Below are positions 18,977-28,155 of a DNA stretch of 64,000 nt, piece after piece (positions within the stretch are counted from its first letter, which is position 1; each line of letters begins with the position of its first letter). The stretch spans positions 62,001 to 126,000 of the forward strand of contig NZ_JAOVQN010000006.1 in NCBI RefSeq assembly GCF_025673445.1, read 5' to 3'. The stretch comes from Ruegeria_B marisflavi (GTDB lineage Bacteria > Pseudomonadota > Alphaproteobacteria > Rhodobacterales > Rhodobacteraceae). The notes under the pieces are model-generated. The model did not search any database and had not been told where the DNA came from. It saw only the letters and a list, made by a program, of their open reading frames with translations. The position numbers and the translations under genes were made by a program.

Positions 18977-19644
18977 GCGGGCCGGGCCCAACCGAGGCGC
19001 TGCTGCTCGCCTCGCCTCTGCTGGGCCGGGGAGCTGCCATTGCGGCGGCCGATCCTACACGCGACTACGAGGTCTATGCCGAGGAACTGGCCGCGATCCC
19101 CGGTGCGGTGGACAAGCGCCGCCGCGAATTCACGGCCGGGCGGATGGCCACACGTCTCGCCCTGCGCGAGTTGGGCGCGCCCGCCATGGCGGTGCCGATG
19201 GGGGCCGACCGCGCCCCGATCTGGCCGCCGGGCCTGTTGGGAACCATCACCCATACAGGCACCGCCTGCCTTGCCGCCGTCGCCTGGGAAGGCGAGTTGC
19301 GACTGCTCGGCCTGGACCTCGAAGAGGACAGCCCGCTGGACCCCGACCTGATGCCGACGATCTGCACCCCGGCCGAGACCGCCTGGCTCGCCGGGCAGGA
19401 CAACCGCGGACACTGGGCCAAGCTGATCTTTTCGGCCAAGGAATGCGCCTATAAGGCGCAGTACCGCATCAGCCGGACGCTGTTCGGCTTTGACACGCTG
19501 CGCATCACGCTCGACACGGCGAACAAGGGGTTCACCGCCACGTTCCGAACGGGCGTGCCCGGGTTCAAACGCGGCGACATTCTGCGCGGGCGTTTTGCCA
19601 CCGGTCACGGGCTGATTGTCACAGCAATAGCCGAGAGTGCGTGA
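18973..19644 (+). CDS. 4'-phosphopantetheinyl transferase (EntD/Sfp type)
   Basis: 223 residues from a GTG that overlaps the NRPS stop (GTGA); the open frame extends further upstream only inside the NRPS gene. It converts apo carrier proteins to holo form using CoA. Conserved parts are the N-terminal KRRREFTAGR, GTITHTGTACLAAVA, the Mg-binding LGLDLEEDS (usual GxDxE form) and WAKLIFSAKECAYKAQY (the WxxKEAxxK motif). The order is that of the EntD subfamily. Its place directly after the NRPS suggests that it activates the ACP of the PKS and the PCP of the NRPS. Confidence 0.93.
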   Translation: MSGPGPTEALLLASPLLGRGAAIAAADPTRDYEVYAEELAAIPGAVDKRRREFTAGRMATRLALRELGAPAMAVPMGADRAPIWPPGLLGTITHTGTACLAAVAWEGELRLLGLDLEEDSPLDPDLMPTICTPAETAWLAGQDNRGHWAKLIFSAKECAYKAQYRISRTLFGFDTLRITLDTANKGFTATFRTGVPGFKRGDILRGRFATGHGLIVTAIAESA

Positions 19645-19675
19645 TATCCCGGTGTGGCTGACCTAAGTGTAAACC

Positions 19676-20623
19676 ATGACCCGATTGTTCGTTCTTATCC
19701 TTCTCGTTCTGGGCCTGTTGGCCTCGGCCTTCTGGTGGTTGTGGCTGCGGCCGCGCCTGCCCGATCCCGCCGTCGTGGCCGCCGCCTATGCCCGCCCCCT
19801 GCCGCCGCCGCCGGGGCCGATGGCCGTGTTCCACCTGGGCCACAGCCTGGTGGGACTTGACATGCCCGCGATGCTGCAACAGCTCGCGCCGCAGGGCCAC
19901 AGCTATGACAGCCAGCTGGGCTGGGGCACCCCGATGAAGGCGCATTGGGAGGAGGACGAGCCGATCAAGGGGTTCGACGTGATGAACGCCCACCCCCGCT
20001 ACCGGCCCGCGGACGAGGCGATCGGTTCGGGAGAATACGATGCCGTGATCCTGACCGAGATGCTCGAACTCAGGGACGCGATCAAGTATCTCGACAGTGA
20101 CGACTATTTCACCAAATGGGCCGATCTGGCCCGGCAGGGGCGCCCGGACACGCGGGTGTTCCTGTACGAGACCTGGCACTGGCTCGACGATCCCGACGGC
20201 TGGCTCAACCGGCTTGACCGCGATCTGGTCGAGCTGTGGGAAAACGGCATCCTGCTTCAGGATCTCGCCCGCAACCCGGACCAGCCCGCGCATGTCATCC
20301 CGGTCGGACAGGTGCTGTCGCGCTTTGTCCGCGAGATCGAGGCGCGCGACGGTGTCGGCGCCATCACCAACGCCGAGCAATTGTTCGGAATCGACCCCGA
20401 GGGCAAGCTCGACCCGATCCACATGGGCGATCTGGGCAATTATCTGGTGGCGCTGACCCATTACGCCGTACTGTATCAGCGCTCGCCCGTGGGCCTGCCG
20501 CATGAATTGCTGAAGGCCGACGGCACCCCGGCACAGGCCCCCACGCCCGAGGCCGCGCGCCTGATGCAGGAGGTGGTCTGGCAGACCGTGACCAGCTATC
20601 CCAAGACCGGAGTTCCGCAATGA
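19676..20623 (+). CDS. Membrane-anchored SGNH-type esterase-like protein
   Basis: 315 residues. An N-terminal hydrophobic helix (LFVLILLVLGLLASAFWWLWL, residues 4-24) is followed by a Pro-rich spacer, so the rest is probably periplasmic. The catalytic Ser motif is FHLGHSLVG (block I of SGNH hydrolases) and the Asp/His pair is in DPIHMGDLGNYL near residue 248 (DxxH block). It is clearly homologous to the first 270 residues of the next protein; the shared segments include VILTE, ARVFLYETWH/ARVFLQETWH and SPVGLPH. A role in removing or transferring acyl groups on the glycan or metabolite is plausible. It starts 31 bases after the PPTase gene and overlaps the next gene (ATGA). Confidence 0.75.
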   Translation: MTRLFVLILLVLGLLASAFWWLWLRPRLPDPAVVAAAYARPLPPPPGPMAVFHLGHSLVGLDMPAMLQQLAPQGHSYDSQLGWGTPMKAHWEEDEPIKGFDVMNAHPRYRPADEAIGSGEYDAVILTEMLELRDAIKYLDSDDYFTKWADLARQGRPDTRVFLYETWHWLDDPDGWLNRLDRDLVELWENGILLQDLARNPDQPAHVIPVGQVLSRFVREIEARDGVGAITNAEQLFGIDPEGKLDPIHMGDLGNYLVALTHYAVLYQRSPVGLPHELLKADGTPAQAPTPEAARLMQEVVWQTVTSYPKTGVPQ

Positions 20624-23148
20624 ACTGGATTGCCTCCCTGATCGGGGTCCTTTTCATCGGCCATTCGCTGTTCGGCCCGACCAATCCCGACATGCTGTCG
20701 GCGGTACTGAAGGATACCGGTGTCCGGGTCGAGGCGCAAATCATCAACGGCGCGCCGCTGTCCTACAACTGGGAAAACGGCGACAAGGCCGAGGGCGTGA
20801 ACGCGCGAGAGGTGCTCTCGGGCGGCGGCTTTGATGCCGTGATCCTGACCGAGGCGATCCCGCTCGCCAACCAGATCCAGCATAACGACAGTGTCGGTTA
20901 TGCCCGGCGCTACTATGATCTTGCGGTCACGGCCAACCCGCAGGCGCGGGTGTTCCTGCAAGAGACCTGGCACGACCTGCGATCCGGCAGCGGTGCCCGG
21001 ATCGAGCATGATGCGGGGGCGGATATCCCCTGGCGGAACCGGATCGAACAGGATCTGGCGCAATGGCAATCCATCGTCGACGGGGTGAATGAAACCCGAC
21101 CGACCGGTGCCCCGCCGATGCGGCTGTTGCCCGCCGGACAGGCGATGCTGGCCCTGACCGACGCCATTGCCGAGGGCACCGTACCGGGGCTCGACCGCAT
21201 TTCGCAGGTGTTTCATGACGACATCCACCCCAACGACCTCGGCTTCTACTTTCTGACCATGGTGCAATACGCGGCGCTGATCGGGGAGAGCCCGGTGGGC
21301 CTTCCGCACCGGCTGAAAGACCGCTGGGGCCGCGCCTTTGACGCGCCCAACCCGGCGCAGGCGGCCCGCCTGCAAACCATCGCCTGGGAGGCGGTGCAGG
21401 CCTATGTCTCTCCCGCCCCGCCCGCTCCGGTCGCGCCGAAACCGGAGCCGGAGCCGGAGCCGGTTGCTGTCGCAACCGAGACCGCCACGGCGCTGGAGCA
21501 AGGCTATGTCCCACCGCCCGAACCGGACGGGCCGGTCGCCCTCGCCATCGGGCTGGCCGGGGTCAACGACTGGTCGGTGCAACAGCCCTTTCTCGACGTG
21601 TTCAAGACCGCCCGCCCCTGGATCGGCCACCTGCCCCGGCAGTTCGGCGGCGCCAGCTATGACGATTTGCAAGCGGCAGGCTACCTGGACGAAAACGGCT
21701 GGCCGCAGGCGATCCCGCCCGAGCTGGGCTCGGTCGGCACACTGATCCTGACCGACCTGCCGGTCGAGGCGACCTCAGTCGCCGGGCGCTATGTGCTGCG
21801 CTTTGACGGTCAGGGCATCGTCGAAGTCACGGGCCGGGCCGAAAACATCCGCTATGGCAGGAACCGGGTCGAGTTTGACTATACCCCCGGCCCCGGTCTG
21901 GTCGATATCCGCATCCAGCGCACCCATCGCGGCGGCGATTATGTGCGCAACATCAACGTGGTAAAGGAAGAGAACCTGGCTGCCTTTGACGCGGGCGCGC
22001 GGTTCAACCCCGACTGGCTGGACCGGCTGCAAGGGTTCCGTGCGCTGCGCTTCATGGACTGGATGCAGACCAACAACTCGCAGCAAGCGGCCTGGGAGGG
22101 TCGTCCGAAACCAGCGGATTTCTCCTGGGCCGTCAAGGGCGTGCCGGTCGAGATCATGGTGGACCTTCTGAACCGTACCGGCGCGGATGGCTGGTTCAAC
22201 ATGCCCCACCTGGCCGATGACGACTATTTCCGCCGCTTTGCCGAGACGGTGCGCGACACGCTCTGGATCGAACAGCGCGCCTATGTGGAACTGTCCAACG
22301 AGGTCTGGAACTGGCAGTTCACGCAGGCGCAATGGGCCGAGGATCAGGCCCGCGCGCGCTGGAACAAGAAGGACCACTGGGTCAGCTATTACGCCGCCCG
22401 CGCGGTCAAGATGGCCGATATCTGGGCCGAGGTCTATGGCGATCAGGCCGAGGCGCGGCTGGTGCGGGTGATCTCGACCCAGACCGGCTGGATCGGGCTG
22501 GAAGAGATGATCCTTGACGCGCCTGCCTGGGTGGCCGAGGAACCGGGCCGGGCCGCGCCCGCCCGCCATTTTGACGCCTATGCCGTTACCGGTTATTTCG
22601 GCGGCACCCTTGGCTGGGAACAGCGCTTGCCGATGCTGCGGCAATGGCTGGCCGACAGTCGCGCCGAGGCGGCGGCGCAGGCAGAGGCCAAGGGGCTGAC
22701 CGGGTCCGAGCGCGACGCTTACATGGCCGAGCACCGTTTCGACCTCGCCACCTCGCTGGCCTGGGCCGAACTGCGCGATGGCGCCGCCAGCGGTGACGCG
22801 ACCGATACACTGGCCCAGAACCTTGGCACCCAACTGCCCTATCACGCCGCTGTGGCGGCAAAATACGGGCTGGACCTGATCATGTACGAGGGCGGCAGCC
22901 ATGTGGTGGGGCTTGGCCCGCTGATCGACGACGAAGAGATCACCGCCTTTTTCACTCATTTCAACTATTCGGACGAAATGGGTGATCTTTATACCGATCT
23001 GATCCGTGGCTGGCATGCGGCGGGCGGCAAGTTGTTCACCGCCTATGCCGATGTCTACCGGCCCAATAAATGGGGCAGCTGGGGGCACCTGAGGCATCTC
23101 GACGATGCCAACCCGCGCTGGGACGCGCTGGTGGAGTTCCTCAGGTGA
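20620..23148 (+). CDS. Two-domain protein: SGNH-type esterase + glycoside-hydrolase-like (clan A-like) domain
   Basis: 842 residues. Residues 1-265 are an SGNH domain (LFIGHSLFGPTNPDML; DDIHPNDLGFYFL), paralogous to the previous protein. A Pro/Glu-rich linker (APKPEPEPEPVAV, about 275-290) leads to a domain of about 540 residues. There, ELSNEVWNWQF has the Asn-Glu pair typical of the acid/base of clan GH-A barrels, and LIMYEGGSHVV near 755 offers a nucleophile Glu. A beta-rich insert (about 340-450) precedes the barrel. No signal peptide or anchor is obvious, odd for a glycan-processing enzyme; MNWIASLIGVLF is only mildly hydrophobic. GGAG precedes the start, and the stop overlaps the next gene (GTGA). 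The domain calls come from motifs and are not family-specific. Confidence 0.7.
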   Translation: MNWIASLIGVLFIGHSLFGPTNPDMLSAVLKDTGVRVEAQIINGAPLSYNWENGDKAEGVNAREVLSGGGFDAVILTEAIPLANQIQHNDSVGYARRYYDLAVTANPQARVFLQETWHDLRSGSGARIEHDAGADIPWRNRIEQDLAQWQSIVDGVNETRPTGAPPMRLLPAGQAMLALTDAIAEGTVPGLDRISQVFHDDIHPNDLGFYFLTMVQYAALIGESPVGLPHRLKDRWGRAFDAPNPAQAARLQTIAWEAVQAYVSPAPPAPVAPKPEPEPEPVAVATETATALEQGYVPPPEPDGPVALAIGLAGVNDWSVQQPFLDVFKTARPWIGHLPRQFGGASYDDLQAAGYLDENGWPQAIPPELGSVGTLILTDLPVEATSVAGRYVLRFDGQGIVEVTGRAENIRYGRNRVEFDYTPGPGLVDIRIQRTHRGGDYVRNINVVKEENLAAFDAGARFNPDWLDRLQGFRALRFMDWMQTNNSQQAAWEGRPKPADFSWAVKGVPVEIMVDLLNRTGADGWFNMPHLADDDYFRRFAETVRDTLWIEQRAYVELSNEVWNWQFTQAQWAEDQARARWNKKDHWVSYYAARAVKMADIWAEVYGDQAEARLVRVISTQTGWIGLEEMILDAPAWVAEEPGRAAPARHFDAYAVTGYFGGTLGWEQRLPMLRQWLADSRAEAAAQAEAKGLTGSERDAYMAEHRFDLATSLAWAELRDGAASGDATDTLAQNLGTQLPYHAAVAAKYGLDLIMYEGGSHVVGLGPLIDDEEITAFFTHFNYSDEMGDLYTDLIRGWHAAGGKLFTAYADVYRPNKWGSWGHLRHLDDANPRWDALVEFLR

Positions 23149-23990
23149 CCCGTCATCTCAGCGTCATAATCCCGGCCCATGACGAGGCCGACTGGATCGG
23201 CGCCTGCGCCCGCGCGCTGCTGGCCTCCGATCCGCTGCCCGATGGCTGGCGCGGCGAGGTGCTGGTGGTTGCCAATGGGTGCAATGACGACACCGCCGCG
23301 CGCGCCCGCGCGCTGGCGGGTCTTGCCGGTGAACGCGGTTGGGGCTGGACGGTGCTGGAACTGGCCGAGGGCCGCAAGCTCGGCGCGCTCGACGCCGGAG
23401 ATGCCGCCGCGCAGGGGCCTCTGCGCGCCTATCTCGATGCGGATGTGCGGGTCGACCCCGATCTGATGGCGGCGCTGGTGGCGGCGCTCGACACCGATGC
23501 GCCCCGCTATGCCAGCGGTGCGCCGCGCGTCGCCCCGGCCCATAGCTGGATCACCCGCGCCTATGGCCGGTTCTGGCAGACCCTGCCCTTTGTCACCACC
23601 GGTGTGCCGGGGTTTGGCCTGTTTGCGGTGAACGCCGCCGGGCGTGCCCGCTGGCAGGGCTGGCCCGATATCATCTCGGACGACACCTTCGTCAGGCTCA
23701 GCTTTGCCCCCGCCGAGCGGCTGCGGGTCGCACCCGGCTACGACTGGCCGATGGTCGAGGGCTTTGCCAATCTCGTCCGGGTGCGCCGCCGCCAGAACGC
23801 GGGCGTGGCCGAGGTCGGGGCGCTGTACCCAAGCTTGACGGCGAATGATGGCACGCCCGGCCTGGGGCTGTCCGGCCTGACCCGCCGGATGCTGCACGAT
23901 CCGGTCGGGTTCGCGGTCTACGCCACCGTGGCATTGGCGGTGAAAACCCCGCTTTTCCGCGCGCGCAATCGCTGGGCGCGCGGTCGCTGA
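23145..23990 (+). CDS. Glycosyltransferase family 2
   Basis: 281 residues from a GTG overlapping the stop of the preceding gene. The protein then begins VTRHLSVIIPAHDEADWIG, the standard GT2 first strand; earlier in-frame codons lie inside the previous gene and look like noise. VVANGCNDDTAARAR follows, the DxD-like site is YLDADVRVDPDLM (about residue 103), and ISDDTFVRLSF holds the later acidic pair. Near the C-terminus a hydrophobic stretch (VGFAVYATVALAV) may associate with the membrane. It is the last gene of the PKS-NRPS operon and converges on a family 4 transferase 18 bases away. Confidence 0.88.
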   Translation: MTRHLSVIIPAHDEADWIGACARALLASDPLPDGWRGEVLVVANGCNDDTAARARALAGLAGERGWGWTVLELAEGRKLGALDAGDAAAQGPLRAYLDADVRVDPDLMAALVAALDTDAPRYASGAPRVAPAHSWITRAYGRFWQTLPFVTTGVPGFGLFAVNAAGRARWQGWPDIISDDTFVRLSFAPAERLRVAPGYDWPMVEGFANLVRVRRRQNAGVAEVGALYPSLTANDGTPGLGLSGLTRRMLHDPVGFAVYATVALAVKTPLFRARNRWARGR

Positions 23991-24008
23991 GGCTGTCGCA
24001 CCTGCAAC

Positions 24009-25208
24009 TCAGCCGTTTTCAAAGTAACCGGCCAGTTTCGCCGCCTCGCTATCGATGTCATGCCGCTCCAGAACCCGCGCGCGACCGGACAGTCCCATCT
24101 GGTCCAGCCGCTCCTGCCCCGTCTCGGCCAGCTCTGCCAATGCATCGGCCAGCGCCGCCACATCGCCCGCAGGCACCAGCCAGCCGGTCTTGCCGGGCCG
24201 CACCAGCTCGGGCGTGCCGGCCACATAGGTGGCCACCACGGGACGCGCCGCCGCCATCGCCTCCATCACCACCATCGGCAAACCTTCAGCAAAACTCGGC
24301 ATCACCAGCGCCTGCGCGGCATCGAGCGCCGCGCGCACCCCCTCCTGATCCAGCCAACCGGTGAGCGTGACATTGCCGCCCAGACCCAGCCCTGAAATCG
24401 CGCGCTCCAGATCGCCCCGCATTTCGCCGTCGCCCACCAGATCCAGATGCGCCTGCGGGTGGGTCCGCACCAGCCGCGCCATTGCCTGAAGCAGGATCAT
24501 CTGCCCCTTCTGCTCGACAAACCGGCCCACCGCGACCAGCCGCAGCGGCCCGCCCGGCACCGGCACCGGGTCCGCAAAGGCCGCGGGTTCGATCCCGCAA
24601 TGGACCACCCGCAACCGGTCCCAGCCCGCAAACGCGGTCCAGCGGCAAAGCTGGCTGCGGCCGAACTGGCTGACCCCTACGGCAAAGCGGGCGCGCGCCA
24701 ATTTCTCGGGCAAGGACAGCGCCGCCGGGGCGTCAAACTCCTCGGGCCCGTGCACGGTAAAGGAATACCCCGGCCCGCCCAGCGCCTCGGCCAGCATGGC
24801 GACGGTCGCGGAATTGGTGCCGAAATGGGCATGCAGATGGGTGACCCCGGCTGCACGGCAGCACTCTGCTACATGGGCCGCCTCGCCCAGATAGATCAGG
24901 TGCCGGAGCCGCCCCGCCGGTGACGCACCACCGCAACGCAACGCCAGCCGCAAAGCGGCAAAGCCCCGGCCCGGCGCCGCAAGAAACCGGCGCAACAGCG
25001 CCGCCCCCAGCCCCAAAGCGCCGCGATCCAGCACGTATTCGGTGCGCTCCGCCTCGGCCCGGTCGCGCGCGTCAACCAGCGGCGCAGTTGCACGACGCAT
25101 TGCCAGCCGCAGGACCGAAACGCCCTGCCGCTCCAGCGCCTGCACCTCACGCCGGATGAAACTGTGCGATGGCAGCGGATAGGTATTCAGAACATATGCG
25201 ATTGTCAC
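24009..25208 (-). CDS. Glycosyltransferase family 4
   Basis: About 399 residues if started at the GTG complementary to 25206-25208, which gives VTIAYVLNTYPLPSHSFIRREV, the usual N-terminus of this subgroup of EPS transferases; a start at 25313 would add 35 residues with no conserved features. The C-terminal donor-binding half has VAVGRFVEQKGQMILLQAM and PSFAEGLPMVVMEAMAA (E-x7-E), followed by RPVVATYVAGTPELV. HLHAHFGTNSATVAML is characteristic of the colanic-acid-type family 4 enzymes. Soluble, presumably cytoplasmic and membrane-peripheral. It is divergent from the flippase gene at 25409, with a shared upstream region of 200 bases. Confidence 0.9.
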   Translation of the reverse strand: MTIAYVLNTYPLPSHSFIRREVQALERQGVSVLRLAMRRATAPLVDARDRAEAERTEYVLDRGALGLGAALLRRFLAAPGRGFAALRLALRCGGASPAGRLRHLIYLGEAAHVAECCRAAGVTHLHAHFGTNSATVAMLAEALGGPGYSFTVHGPEEFDAPAALSLPEKLARARFAVGVSQFGRSQLCRWTAFAGWDRLRVVHCGIEPAAFADPVPVPGGPLRLVAVGRFVEQKGQMILLQAMARLVRTHPQAHLDLVGDGEMRGDLERAISGLGLGGNVTLTGWLDQEGVRAALDAAQALVMPSFAEGLPMVVMEAMAAARPVVATYVAGTPELVRPGKTGWLVPAGDVAALADALAELAETGQERLDQMGLSGRARVLERHDIDSEAAKLAGYFENG

Positions 25209-25408
25209 GACGGCGGGACCTGCGGTGTTGGTTAGGCCAAGAGGTACATCGCCCCAGGCAGCCTGCCTACCCGGCGCCCTCAACCCGGTCCCTGTCTGTG
25301 GACCCAACGCCACAAGCTGTCGCCCGTCTCCTTTGCTCTGATTGACCCGGGGCGACCTGCTTTCTAGCGTGGCGCCACAGGCCCAAAGGCCACCAGCAGG
25401 GATCCCAT

Positions 25409-26767
25409 ATGTCGCGTCTTTTCTCCGCCTTCAGCGGTTCCGGCCTGATGGCCCGCGTCCTGCGCAGCGCCTCGTGGCTGATGGTGGGCTATGGCGGCAG
25501 CCAGGCGCTGCGGCTGGCGGCGAACCTGATCATGACGCGGCTGCTCTTCCCCGAGGCCTTTGGTATCATGACCCTGGTCACCGTCGTCATCGTAGGTCTC
25601 AGCCTGTTTTCCGATGTCGGCGTCGGCCCCGCAATCGCGCAGAACCCGCGTGGCGACGACCCCGATTTTCTGAACACCGCCTGGACGATACAGGTGTTCC
25701 GGGGTTGCATGCTGTTTGCGGTGGCCTGCCTGCTGACGATCCCGATCGCCCGGTTCTACCATGAGCCCGACCTGGTCAAATACCTGCCGGTGGGCGCGCT
25801 GGCGCTGCTGGTTTCGGGCTTTTTCCCGACCCGGATCGAAACCGCGCACCGGCACCTGCTGGTCGGGCGCCTCACTGTGCTGGACCTGGCAAGCCAGGCT
25901 ATCGGCATCGGCTTCATGGTGATCTATGCGGAACTCAACCAATCGGTGATGGCGCTGGCGCTGGGGGGCGTGGTCTCGGCCGTGGCCAAGTTGATCCTGA
26001 CCCATTTCCTGCTGCCCGGCCCGGTGAACCGGTTCCGCTGGGAGCGCGCCGCCGCCGACGACCTGATCCATTTCGGCAAGTGGATCTTCCTGTCCACCGC
26101 GCTGACCTTTGTCATCAGCCAGGGCGACCGCGCCATCCTGGGCCGGTATCTCAGCATCGACATGCTGGGGATCTACAATATCGGCTACTTCCTGGGCAGT
26201 TTCCCGATGATGGCGGGGCTGTCGATGATCGGCCGCATCATGATCCCGGTCTACCGCGACAAGCCACCCGCCGAGAACGCGACAAACCGCCAGCACCTGA
26301 GTCGGCTGCGCGCCGGGATGAGCCTGTCGATCGGGCTGGCGCTGCTCTTGATGGCCGCAATCGGGCCGCAACTGGTCGGGCTGCTTTATGACGACCGCTA
26401 CCAGCTGGCCGGGCCGATGGTGACGCTGATCTCGCTGGCCTTTTACCCCCGACTGGTCATCCTGACCTATGACAATGTGGCGCTCGCCATGGGCGACAGC
26501 CGGTCGTATTTCATCGTGATGATGGTGCGGGCGGTGTTCCAGATCCTGTGCATCCTAGTGGGGCTTGCGTATTTCGGACTGGTCGGCGGTATCGTGTCGC
26601 TGGCGCTGGCCACCATCGCCAGCTATCCGGCGGTGGTCTGGCTGGCGCGCAAATACGGAGCCTGGGACGCGCGCCACGATATCGTGGCGGTGATGGCCGG
26701 GCTGCTGGCCACGGCCCTGATCCTGTGGATGCACTGGGCCGATATCGCGCTGCTGGCGGGGTACTGA
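25409..26767 (+). CDS. Polysaccharide flippase, MOP superfamily (Wzx-like)
   Basis: 452 residues, nearly all in hydrophobic helices, about 12 expected. The N-terminus (GSQALRLAANLIMTRLLFP, EAFGIMTLVTVVIVGLSLF) carries the pattern of lipopolysaccharide-biosynthesis oligosaccharide flippases such as WzxC/TuaB: a first helix ending in TRLLxP then FG, and a SDVGVGPAIAQN loop. Such proteins move undecaprenyl-linked repeat units across the inner membrane. It is convergent with the Wzz-like gene (17 bases apart). In this context it would flip the unit built on the sugar started by the transferase at 29131. Confidence 0.9.
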   Translation: MSRLFSAFSGSGLMARVLRSASWLMVGYGGSQALRLAANLIMTRLLFPEAFGIMTLVTVVIVGLSLFSDVGVGPAIAQNPRGDDPDFLNTAWTIQVFRGCMLFAVACLLTIPIARFYHEPDLVKYLPVGALALLVSGFFPTRIETAHRHLLVGRLTVLDLASQAIGIGFMVIYAELNQSVMALALGGVVSAVAKLILTHFLLPGPVNRFRWERAAADDLIHFGKWIFLSTALTFVISQGDRAILGRYLSIDMLGIYNIGYFLGSFPMMAGLSMIGRIMIPVYRDKPPAENATNRQHLSRLRAGMSLSIGLALLLMAAIGPQLVGLLYDDRYQLAGPMVTLISLAFYPRLVILTYDNVALAMGDSRSYFIVMMVRAVFQILCILVGLAYFGLVGGIVSLALATIASYPAVVWLARKYGAWDARHDIVAVMAGLLATALILWMHWADIALLAGY

Positions 26768-26784
26768 GGTTTTGGCCTGCGGCG

Positions 26785-28059
26785 CTATTCCGCCGGCGCG
26801 CGGGGCCCCCGGAACCGGCGGGTCAGGCGCTGCCACAGCGACCGACGTGGCGCGCTGGTATCGAGATAGGGCACCACCACCACCGGGCGGAACCCCAGCT
26901 CACGCTCCATCTGATCAGCACTGCGAAGCACCGGGTTGCGCCATTCCAGCACATAGGCCAAACCCAGCGCCACACCGATGCTGCCGGCCAGACCCAGCAA
27001 AGCAAGTTTCTTGCGGCTTTCGGTCACCGGATAGTCGGGTATGGAGGCTTCTTCGATCACCGTCAGGCGCTCGGCCTGACGCTCGGCCTCGATCAGGAAA
27101 CCCATCTCGGCCTCGTTGCGGCGGCTTACCACCTGCGCCAACTGATCCCGCAACTGTTCGAGGTTGCGGTCATAGGCGCCCAGTGCTCTTTCTACCTCGG
27201 GGCTGCTCTCAATCAGCCTTTCCAGCGCGTTCTTACGCTCGTCCAGCAGGTCGCGCTGCGCGTCCAGTGTCGCCAGCTGCTCGCCCAGATCCTTGCGCAG
27301 ACGTTCTGCCGTGGCGGGCCGCTCGCTCTGCGACGCCAGTTCCATCGCGCGTTCGATCCGTATGCGCTCGCGAGCGATGTCGAGCAGCCCATCGTTGATC
27401 GTACTGATCTCGTCGCGCCGCGCCTCGACCGCACCCGGCAGGCTCAGTTGATGAGTGGCACGATAGGCTTCGATCTCGGCGTCAAGTCTTTCAATATCCT
27501 GCTCTAGCGCAGCCTTCTGCGCATCAAAGAAGGTCAGCGTCGCCCGCGCGTTCTCGATCCGGGTCTGCTTGCTCAGCTCAACGGTGCGCTGACCGAATTC
27601 ATGCGCCACCTGCTGCGCCAACTCGGGCGTCGACATCCGGGCGGTGATGCTGAGAACCGAAATCGCACCGTCGTCGGAATAGCCCTCGCGCGCCGCCGCG
27701 ATCCCCTCGATCCGCACCGCGGTGCGCAACATGTTCACCTTGGCCTGCGGCTTCAGACTGGGCTGATCGTCGTAAAGCCCATACTTCTCGATGATTTCCA
27801 ACATCGTGCCGCGGGTAGTCAGGATCTGCTGGATCAGCTGCAGCCGTCGCGCCGAAGATCCCTCGACCGTGCTGCGCGCCAGTTCATCCGACACCACCGG
27901 GCGGGCGATCTGGATGACCTCGTGGGATTCGTATTCGTGCTGATGGCGCATGGCCATGACCAGCGACAGCACAGATCCCAGCAGGATCACGAAAAGGATC
28001 AACCGCGCCCTGCGGCGCAGCATATCGATCACATCGCTGATCGAATAGATCGGCCCCAT
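26785..28059 (-). CDS. Wzz/GumC-type chain-length determinant protein
   Basis: 424 residues. One membrane helix near the N-terminus (ARLILFVILLGSVLSLVMAM, about 18-37), a long periplasmic region with extended alpha-helical, charge-rich sequence (about 150-340, probable coiled coil) and a second helix near 370 (LALLGLAGSIGVALGLAYVL). The short cytoplasmic tail lacks a kinase domain, so this is the split arrangement in which the ATPase is a separate protein, here the one at 28156. It is expected to control polymer length or export in a Wzy-type pathway. Same strand and order as the kinase-like and initiating-transferase genes upstream. Confidence 0.88.
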   Translation of the reverse strand: MGPIYSISDVIDMLRRRARLILFVILLGSVLSLVMAMRHQHEYESHEVIQIARPVVSDELARSTVEGSSARRLQLIQQILTTRGTMLEIIEKYGLYDDQPSLKPQAKVNMLRTAVRIEGIAAAREGYSDDGAISVLSITARMSTPELAQQVAHEFGQRTVELSKQTRIENARATLTFFDAQKAALEQDIERLDAEIEAYRATHQLSLPGAVEARRDEISTINDGLLDIARERIRIERAMELASQSERPATAERLRKDLGEQLATLDAQRDLLDERKNALERLIESSPEVERALGAYDRNLEQLRDQLAQVVSRRNEAEMGFLIEAERQAERLTVIEEASIPDYPVTESRKKLALLGLAGSIGVALGLAYVLEWRNPVLRSADQMERELGFRPVVVVPYLDTSAPRRSLWQRLTRRFRGPRAPAE

Positions 28060-28155
28060 ACGTGCTGTCTCACTCGTTTCAAATGCCTGCTCTGTAGCAC
28101 GAACAAGACCACGGCATACCGACTAAAATATGGCAACCGGTTGCAAAAACGAAGG

